A DNA stretch of 13,393 nt from Acidiferrobacter sp. GTDB lineage: Bacteria; Pseudomonadota; Gammaproteobacteria; Acidiferrobacterales; Acidiferrobacteraceae. The position numbers and the translations under genes were made by a program. This document shows, piece after piece, positions 8,219 through 13,393 of the stretch (its first letter is position 1; every line of letters begins with the position of its first letter). The stretch spans positions 1-13,393 of the forward strand of contig DAHWGZ010000033.1 of assembly GCA_027335965.1 (NCBI GenBank), given 5' to 3'. The notes beneath the pieces were generated by a model, which worked only from the letters and a program-made list of their open reading frames with translations, was not told where the DNA came from and ran no database searches.

Positions 8219-8700
8219 GTGTCGGAATTTGCGTTCTTCGCGCTACTTAAGAGGCCGTTTATGTGGCGCGAAGATTACAATCTGTCCATGGGGCAGGCGA
8301 AGCGGTCATCTTGCATCACGCCAAGCGACATCGCTTTTGGGTATTCTGCATGGGTGGATTGTTTGACCGAGCGTCGCATGAAGGAGGTGCTCAGGGTCCT
8401 GCAACGGACGAACCTTTCTTGCGTACCCGACATGGAACCCCAAGCCGGTTTGGGAGGTGCGGGCGCCGCGCGAGCCCGCGGATTTCGAGGCCCATTTCAA
8501 GGGGATGACCTCCAGCCCATCCGCCTGGCGGTTTTGCTGGAGAGCCGCGAACGGCTGTTGGCGCGCGTGACGCTTTTGGCTGGATGGGCTGTCGCGCGTC
8601 TTTGCTGCAATCCGTCGAGGACGAGAAGCCGGATTTCAATTTGATCGGACTTGCTCATGCGGCCGCGCGGCCCGGAGTGCGGCGCAAGCGGCGCGACATG
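8219..8700 (+). pseudogene. decayed protein gene of unknown family
   Basis: Protein-like stretches occur on the plus strand in changing frames. FALLKRPFMWREDYNLSMG, ITPSDIAFGYSAWVDCLTER and MKEVLRVLQRTNL come first. WEVRAPREPADFEAHFKG follows in a second frame, then IRLAVLLESRERLLARV back in the first, then LLQSVEDEKPDFNLIGL in a third. The patchwork reads as a once-conserved gene with at least three frameshifts. I do not recognise the family and assign no function. Neighbouring decayed toxin-antitoxin genes suggest it was island cargo. A GTG at 8219 opens the first frame, but the true start may be lost. Confidence 0.5.
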
Positions 8701-8993
8701 GGGGCAGCGCACGGCCGCCAGGCGCGCGTGGCAGGTCGCCGACAGCTCAACGAAACGGGGGCTCGGATCGCTGGTGCCAGATGATCAGGCGCGCGACAAG
8801 CCCCGTCGTTCAGGGCGGGGCGATGACGCGAAGTGGCGTGAACACCTTCGGGTGGCGCGACCGAGCAGCCTCGTCCATGGCATCGTCATGGCTTGGGATC
8901 CGTGGACCCCGTGGCCGTGCAGGCCATGCCCTTGTGTCCTGATTTCGCGCGGGGGTGTCACTTTCCACCCGAGACCCGCCGGTTGCGGGCGCG
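8701..8993. other. non-coding stretch with a GC-rich hairpin
   Basis: No gene is supported here. The main structure is a hairpin at 8800-8821, GCCCCGTC / GGGCGGGGC with a 6-base loop. No T-run follows on either strand, so it is a poor intrinsic terminator. Just after the SEC-C gene stop (minus strand) a small stem GGGTG/CACCC is possible, but it too lacks a T-run. Confidence 0.4.
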
Positions 8994-10016
8994 CTACGCG
9001 AGCGTCGGAAAACGCACGGTCTCGCGCAGGAGCGGCAAGGCCTCCACGTGGTAGTCGTCGGACAGGGGTTTGCCTGCGACCGGCACGACCGAGGCCAGCC
9101 CCAGAAAGTCCGCGAAATGGATGAGTGCGCGCCATGTGTAGCAGGCGCGCAGCATCTGCTCGGGGGCGATAAAGTCGTTTCGCGGCATTTCATCGAGGAG
9201 CATCGGGAAGGCGGCCAGGAACGCGTCCTCGTAAAATCGGTGCGGGCGCCTGGTGGCGCCGTAGCGCGCCAATAGGTACAGCGTGAACAGGAAGGCCTGC
9301 TGAATGAACGGCAGTTCCGGGTAACGATCCCCATAACCCCAGTTGAACTGTTGGGTGTAAGCCCGAAACAGTCTCGGATAGAAGGCCGCAAGGTCGTGAT
9401 CGCTCAGCAGGCGGCGGGCGTCCCGGGTGAGCAGAAACCGTCCCCGATATTTGCGTGTGAGGCCCGCCAGTTCCGCCGTCAGACGCGCGACGTGCAGTTC
9501 GGGGAAGTCCGTCTCGCTATTGATGGCGCCGAACCTCGTCCGCTCCTCATGGGTCTTTTCATCCCAATAAGCGCGCGCGATCTCGCGGCATAGATTCCGG
9601 GGGAGATTGCCCGTGGCGGTGGGCTTCAGGCCCTGTTCGCCGATGGCCTCGGCGAGCATGCCAAAGAGCCGCGATATCGGGGCCGCCGCGCCGCTTTCCG
9701 GCGCCTGCGCGATGACCGCCACCTTCGGCGATGCAAATGGGAGGTAGAGCAGGTTGTGCATCTGCGCGGGCGACAGGCCGTGGAACTCATCCAGCGGGCG
9801 TTCGTTTTGCCGCCGTGTTTGGTCGGCGACGAACGCCTGCAGATCCTCGAGCGAGTCGAACTGGCGGCCCTCGAGGGCCTTGCGCACCGGGTCGGAGGCG
9901 CGTTCGGCATCGGAACGAGCGGATGCCTCGCTTGTCCGGCCGAGACAGCACCGCCCATAGGTCTTCCCGCTTCCGCAGGGGCAGGGGTCGTTATCGTTGG
10001 TCGCGGATGTCATCAT
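8994..10016 (-). CDS. SEC-C motif protein of unknown function
   Basis: A 340-residue soluble protein with no signal peptide or membrane segment. An N-terminal SEC-C zinc motif, CPCGSGKTYGRCC, sits at residues 12-24 with the pairs Cys12/Cys14 and Cys23/Cys24; this is the zinc hook first seen at the SecA C-terminus and found in many unrelated proteins. The remainder is mostly helical and charged, including LDEFHGLSPAQMHNLLYLPF (about 74-93), and I assign it to no catalytic family. ATG-ATG at 10016 is preceded by a weak AAGG. It is a single gene with no co-directional neighbour in the window. The frame is intact, in contrast to the decayed region to its left. Confidence 0.75.
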   Translation of the reverse strand: MMTSATNDNDPCPCGSGKTYGRCCLGRTSEASARSDAERASDPVRKALEGRQFDSLEDLQAFVADQTRRQNERPLDEFHGLSPAQMHNLLYLPFASPKVAVIAQAPESGAAAPISRLFGMLAEAIGEQGLKPTATGNLPRNLCREIARAYWDEKTHEERTRFGAINSETDFPELHVARLTAELAGLTRKYRGRFLLTRDARRLLSDHDLAAFYPRLFRAYTQQFNWGYGDRYPELPFIQQAFLFTLYLLARYGATRRPHRFYEDAFLAAFPMLLDEMPRNDFIAPEQMLRACYTWRALIHFADFLGLASVVPVAGKPLSDDYHVEALPLLRETVRFPTLA

Positions 10017-10571
10017 GGGCCTTGTCGCGTCGTGATGGGCGTACGTCGAGGACGTCCGTGCCTATCGGATCAGTGCGCCGCGCCGCTGTTGTCGGCGGGC
10101 CGTTGCCAGTCATAGTGCCACAATCCTCATCATCGATCGACTCGCTCTCCCGGTAATCCCTCAGCCCGCCCGCCGCTCGTGGGCCGGTAGCGGGACGGTG
10201 TTGGGGGAAAAGGCCGCCCCGGATCGCCATGGCGTCCCGGCCTCCATGGGCGGTTGCGTCGCCCCGCCAGGCCCGCACGCGCGCCAGATGGGGCGAAATG
10301 GGGCTCGTGGATGGGTAGTGTCGGACGCCGTGCGGTCGAGCGTCTCGCCCCGATGCTCTGGGGCGTGGCAGCCCCGCGGCGGCGCGCCCCGGGCGCCTGC
10401 CTCATGGTGGGGCAGCGGCTGGCATGGGGCCCGAATGCCGGCATGGCCGGGTGTCGCGCATGCCCCGTTGAGGGGCCAATTGAGCCCAAATGCCCCAATC
10501 GAGGGCTTGCGCTCGAGTTCGCTCTATGATTACATGCGCCCCCGGACGGTTATCTCTTCCGAGGAATGGAC

Positions 10572-10760
10572 ATGATCAAGGGCGTGACTCGATCGAGCGC
10601 CCGGTCCGCGCGGCGAGGGAGCAACCAAGACTTGTTGGATGATGTTAAAAACATCCATATATTAGAATCTAATAATGCGTTTACGACGGTCTCGCGTCAC
10701 AAAAGGTTCTTGCGAAACCATGGGCTATCATCTACCATCGTTGCGATAGCTCAGCCGTGA
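10572..10760 (+). CDS. possible small protein, unknown
   Basis: A 62-codon frame starting MIKGVTRSSARSARRG, with GAGG seven bases before the ATG, which is why this start is preferred over the ATG at 10566. The product is basic, has no hydrophobic segment and resembles no family I know. Base composition changes inside it from GC-rich to AT-rich and includes two palindromes, which argues for regulatory or foreign DNA as much as for a gene. It is listed only as a candidate. Confidence 0.25.
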   Translation: MIKGVTRSSARSARRGSNQDLLDDVKNIHILESNNAFTTVSRHKRFLRNHGLSSTIVAIAQP

Positions 10761-11593
10761 ATGCGTAAAGGTATGAGGGTCGGGAAGACGTTTTCGTAGA
10801 CATCCCTTCCATGAAAGTCGATATATCATGGCCGGGCCTCGAAGCATGCGGGAAGGCCCCCCCGAACAGTGGGTGCAAGGAGCCGGATGGGATTCTGGGC
10901 GAGCAGGGGCAAGGGATGGCCGCACCAGTACAAAACGGATCGCGAAAATGGCTCGTCCTTTTGGCGGTTCACCCTAAGAATGACTAGCGATCGCGCCTAG
11001 ACACGAGGGGCGCGCGCGAGCAGGGCGGAAATCTAGCAGATGTCGAGAGAGCGACAGGCAAAGCCGGTACCCTCAGTGTGGCCCAAACATGGACCCCTGG
11101 GCACGCTTTTTCTGACGCAAGGCCTCGCCTGGGCGATATGCGAGTGTTGGCGTCACATCTGCCGCGCCCTGCTAGCGGACCACCTAAGGCGCCGCGACAC
11201 AGGCCGTAGCGGCCATAGGGTGGCGCCCCAATCCCCGTATATGACATCACGCCTTTTTGGCGATCCGATTCCCATAACAAAGAACCCGTCGCGCTGTTAT
11301 TCTGAATTTCTCCGTCGCGCAGTCGGTCCCTTGTCAATCCCGCCCTGCTTCAGGAAGAAGGGCGTGGCCTTCCCGCTTATCTCTGTTTTCTTGTCAGCAA
11401 CAAACCAACCCTTAATCGCCATCGCAACGCCCTGGTATCGGTCATGGCCATACATAGCCGTTAGACGATGGGCGCACGAAAAGTTCCGGTTCGCCAATGC
11501 ACATTTTCTAGCAGTTGGCGAGGGCGCCGGATAGCGGGGCGCGCGGTGTAGCCCCTCCAGAGCAGTCGGCCAGGCACCAGCGTGCTGGACCGG

Positions 11594-11605
11594 TTGGTCG
11601 ACCAA
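11594..11605. promoter_or_regulatory. perfect 12-bp palindrome upstream of cytochrome operon
   Basis: TTGGTCGACCAA is its own reverse complement and lies about 140 bases before the Cyc2-like start codon. A second small dyad, CCAGC-GT-GCTGG, is at 11577-11588. It may be a regulator site, but one palindrome of this size can occur by chance. Confidence 0.25.
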
Positions 11606-11743
11606 TAGCGAGGCCCGCGTGGGCGGGTGAGGAGACAAGGCACTCGGGCATGGTAAATGAAGAGACCGTCGGCGAGTTCTGGCTCGGTTGCAGTAATGGG
11701 CGTCGAGCCTTGTGTTTATATGTTCCACAGGGAGAAGAAAAGT

Positions 11744-13189
11744 ATGGCCTTTAAAATACTAAGATTAGAACCTCGGAAAATTCTTGCATTGACATCCGTC
11801 ATCGGCGGACTGGTGATGTCGGCCAATGCTTGGGCGCTCCCGAGCTTCGCGCGGCAGACCGGCTGGTCATGCGCCACCTGCCACACCTCCTTCCCGCAGC
11901 TCACCCCCATGGGGCGGATGTTCAAGCTGATGGGCTACACCACCGAAAATCTCCAGCCGCAGCAGAAGATCGACGCCAAGGTCGGAAACGTCGTCCACCT
12001 GCTGCTGCCGCGCATCTCGCAGTTCTCGATCTTCGTGCAGGCCTCGGATACCCATGTGGCTGGTGGCCAAGCTGCTCTATTGGGCCCGGGCGCGACCCGC
12101 GCTGGGGGTAGCGGTGTGGGGGGGAACAACAACATCGAGGCCCCGCAGCAGGTGAGCCTGTTTTACGCGGGCGAGGTCACCCCGCATGTCGGCGACTTCC
12201 TGCACATCACTTACGGTGGCCGAAGCGGCGGTTTCAAGTTTGATGACTCGAGCATCGTGCGCGCTCAGGCCTGGAAGCTCGGCCTGCATGACACCCTGAT
12301 CACGGGCGTGGATGTGAACAACACCCCGAGCTCCACCGATCTGTGGAACACCTCCCCCGACTGGCAGGCGCCCTTCTTTACGTCGAGCTACACGGCCGAG
12401 GGCGCGGTACCCGAGACCTTCATCGGTTCGAGCGCGGGGGCCGCGTTCCCCATGATCGGTCTCGGCGCGTACGCCGCCGATATCGTGGGCGCCAACCGCG
12501 CCAACTGGTTCTATGTGGAGGCTGATGCCTACAACAACTCTCAAGGAACGGGCACTTCGCCGAATTCGGGAGGGGCGTTTGGGCGACTTGGCTCCAACAA
12601 CAACTTAGGGCAGCTCGCCGGCACCGCCCCATACTTCCGGTTCGCCTATCAGCACGATTGGTCGGACTGGAACTGGGAGGTCGGCACCTATGATATGTGG
12701 TCGCGGGTCTATGCCAGCCCCATCAGCTCGCAGGTCGATCGCTTCTACGACTACGACCTCGATTCCCAGCTACAGTGGCTCGATATCAACGACAACAACA
12801 ACGTGACGGTGCGCGCGAACCTCATCCATGAGGATGCCAACTTCGCCGCGGGGGCGCTCAATACCAGCCAGACGCACGGCCAGCTCAACACCTTCAACCT
12901 GAATGCCAGCTACTGGTATCACGACGAGTACGCGGCGCAGGGCGGCTTCCAGGACGTGAATGGCACGGCCAACAGCGCCTTCTGGGACGGCAGCATCTAC
13001 ACCACCTCCGCGAATGGTTCGCCCAACACCACCGACGAGTGGGTGGAGGCCTCTTATCTGCCCTGGTGGAACACGCGGCTTTCGGTGCGCTACACGATGT
13101 TCAACAAGTTCCGTGGTCTGACGGGGAACAACGGGGTGAGCCCGTCGAAGTTCAACACCATCGAGCTGCTGGCCTGGATTGCCTATTAA
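11744..13189 (+). CDS. Cyc2-like fused monoheme cytochrome c-outer-membrane porin
   Basis: A 481-residue protein. The signal peptide (about 1-31, ending in SANAWA) is followed by LPSFARQTGWSCATCH with the heme motif CATCH at 43-47, then FPQLTPMGRMFKLMGY. About 400 residues of alternating, Asn/Gly-rich and aromatic-rich sequence follow and end in an aromatic C-terminus (ELLAWIAY), as in outer-membrane beta-barrels. This matches the Cyc2 porin-cytochrome type and its usual length (near 485), which carries electrons from extracellular Fe(II) across the outer membrane. The FARQTG-CxxCH core is shared, but the residues after the heme (HTSFPQL) make it Cyc2-like and not a sure orthologue. The ATG at 11744 has GGGAGAAG upstream; an earlier in-frame ATG (11657) would bury the signal peptide. 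A second cytochrome gene follows after 16 bases. Confidence 0.8.
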   Translation: MAFKILRLEPRKILALTSVIGGLVMSANAWALPSFARQTGWSCATCHTSFPQLTPMGRMFKLMGYTTENLQPQQKIDAKVGNVVHLLLPRISQFSIFVQASDTHVAGGQAALLGPGATRAGGSGVGGNNNIEAPQQVSLFYAGEVTPHVGDFLHITYGGRSGGFKFDDSSIVRAQAWKLGLHDTLITGVDVNNTPSSTDLWNTSPDWQAPFFTSSYTAEGAVPETFIGSSAGAAFPMIGLGAYAADIVGANRANWFYVEADAYNNSQGTGTSPNSGGAFGRLGSNNNLGQLAGTAPYFRFAYQHDWSDWNWEVGTYDMWSRVYASPISSQVDRFYDYDLDSQLQWLDINDNNNVTVRANLIHEDANFAAGALNTSQTHGQLNTFNLNASYWYHDEYAAQGGFQDVNGTANSAFWDGSIYTTSANGSPNTTDEWVEASYLPWWNTRLSVRYTMFNKFRGLTGNNGVSPSKFNTIELLAWIAY

Positions 13190-13205
13190 GGGAAGGATGC
13201 TGACC

Positions 13206-13393
13206 ATGACAACACGTTCACAGACACAAAAATCACAGCGGTCCTCCATGAGCGCGGCCTGGCGGCCGGTGGCGGCGGCGGTGTTGCTGGCCGCGGCCGG
13301 GGTGGCCGGGGCGGCCAAAACCACCTCCGGACACACGCCGTATCGCGTCAGCGATAACTGCGCGATCTGTCACGGCATGCACGGGGCGAGCAC
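13206..13393 (+). CDS. c-type cytochrome, 5' part (cut by window end)
   Basis: The visible 62 residues hold a twice-started signal peptide region: Met1 at 13206, with an alternative Met15 at 13248. A long alanine/valine core ends near GVAGA, and then comes NCAICHG with the heme motif CAICH at 52-56 and GMHGAS after it, resembling class I or c4-type periplasmic cytochromes. GGGAAGGA (13190-13197), 8 bases before Met1, supports the first start. Placed 16 bases behind the Cyc2-like gene, it probably takes electrons from that protein in the periplasm, as Cyc1 follows Cyc2 in the Acidithiobacillus rus operon. The number of hemes cannot be seen. Confidence 0.8.
   Translation, partial: MTTRSQTQKSQRSSMSAAWRPVAAAVLLAAAGVAGAAKTTSGHTPYRVSDNCAICHGMHGAS

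Larger units (their letters stand above)
10017..11743. other. long intergenic region without a convincing gene
   Basis: About 1.7 kb separate the SEC-C gene from the cytochrome operon. 10200-10510 is very GC-rich with scattered ATGGGGC/ATGCCCC words and a small stem GCCCC-GTTGA-GGGGC (10462-10476). 10640-10760 is notably AT-richer, with a 15-bp palindrome TATTAGAATCTAATA (10660-10674) and GATGTT/AACATC (10641-10655). A perfect palindrome TTGGTCGACCAA lies at 11594-11605. Open frames here lack recognisable motifs. No tRNA or rRNA gene is seen. The promoter of the cytochrome operon should lie near its right end, but no good -35/-10 pair stands out. Confidence 0.55.

Noticed and set aside
10789..10815. 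TTTCGTAGACA followed by CCC and ATGAA, resembling the IS3 left end at 3321-3345, as a second IS remnant
   Set aside because: Only 11 bases match exactly, the flanks differ, and no transposase-like sequence follows; it may be chance.
11297..11728. 143-codon minus-strand frame, with a tail reading MAIKGWFVADKKTE
   Set aside because: No family recognised, weak ribosome site, and most of it lies in apparently non-coding upstream DNA of the cytochrome operon.
11650..11754. 34-codon frame overlapping the start of the Cyc2-like gene as a possible leader peptide
   Set aside because: No ribosome site and no attenuator-like structure nearby.

Overview
The window reads as chromosomal DNA of a GC-rich proteobacterium. 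GuaB and GuaA closely match the gammaproteobacterial proteins. The right end carries a Cyc2-like fused cytochrome-porin gene followed by a second c-type cytochrome, a pairing typical of acidophilic iron/sulfur oxidisers. An Acidiferrobacter- or Acidithiobacillus-like organism is my best guess; this is inference, not proof.

Layout. (1) 1-3090: the core guanine operon guaB-guaA, driven by a near-consensus promoter placed so close to guaB that the mRNA should be leaderless. (2) 3076-6084: a small, decayed genomic island bounded by perfect 15-bp direct repeats. The left copy is the last codons and stop of guaA, so guaA is the attachment site. The island holds an IS3-family remnant and, on the minus strand, an intact AbiE type IV toxin-antitoxin pair (abiEi-abiEii). 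A third operon gene follows, an OLD/RecF-like ATPase, cut off after its Walker A motif by the IS remnant. Its integrase is missing. (3) From 6085: a second island of the same type in tandem. Its left end resembles that of island 1, and it has a broken DUF4102 (P4-type) integrase, a second abiE operon (antitoxin intact, toxin destroyed), remnants of a hipB-hipA pair and a frameshifted unknown gene. (4) 8994-10016: an intact minus-strand SEC-C zinc-motif protein of unknown function. (5) 10017-11743: about 1.7 kb with no convincing gene apart from one doubtful small ORF. (6) 11744-13393: the Cyc2-like porin-cytochrome gene and the 5' part of a second cytochrome gene, a likely electron-transfer operon.

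How the parts fit. The guaA 3' end has been used at least twice as an integration site, and defence/addiction modules (AbiE twice, HipBA once, an OLD-type ATPase) were delivered and then mostly decayed. The two AbiE operons share layout, an 8-nt gene overlap and a TGTCAGAA operator half-site, so they may cross-regulate. The most interesting items are the tandem guaA islands with repeated TGACGGTAAAA motifs, the abiEi-abiEii-ATPase operon, the surviving orphan antitoxin, the leaderless guaB and the Cyc2-like operon. All identifications come from reading the sequence; no database search was run.
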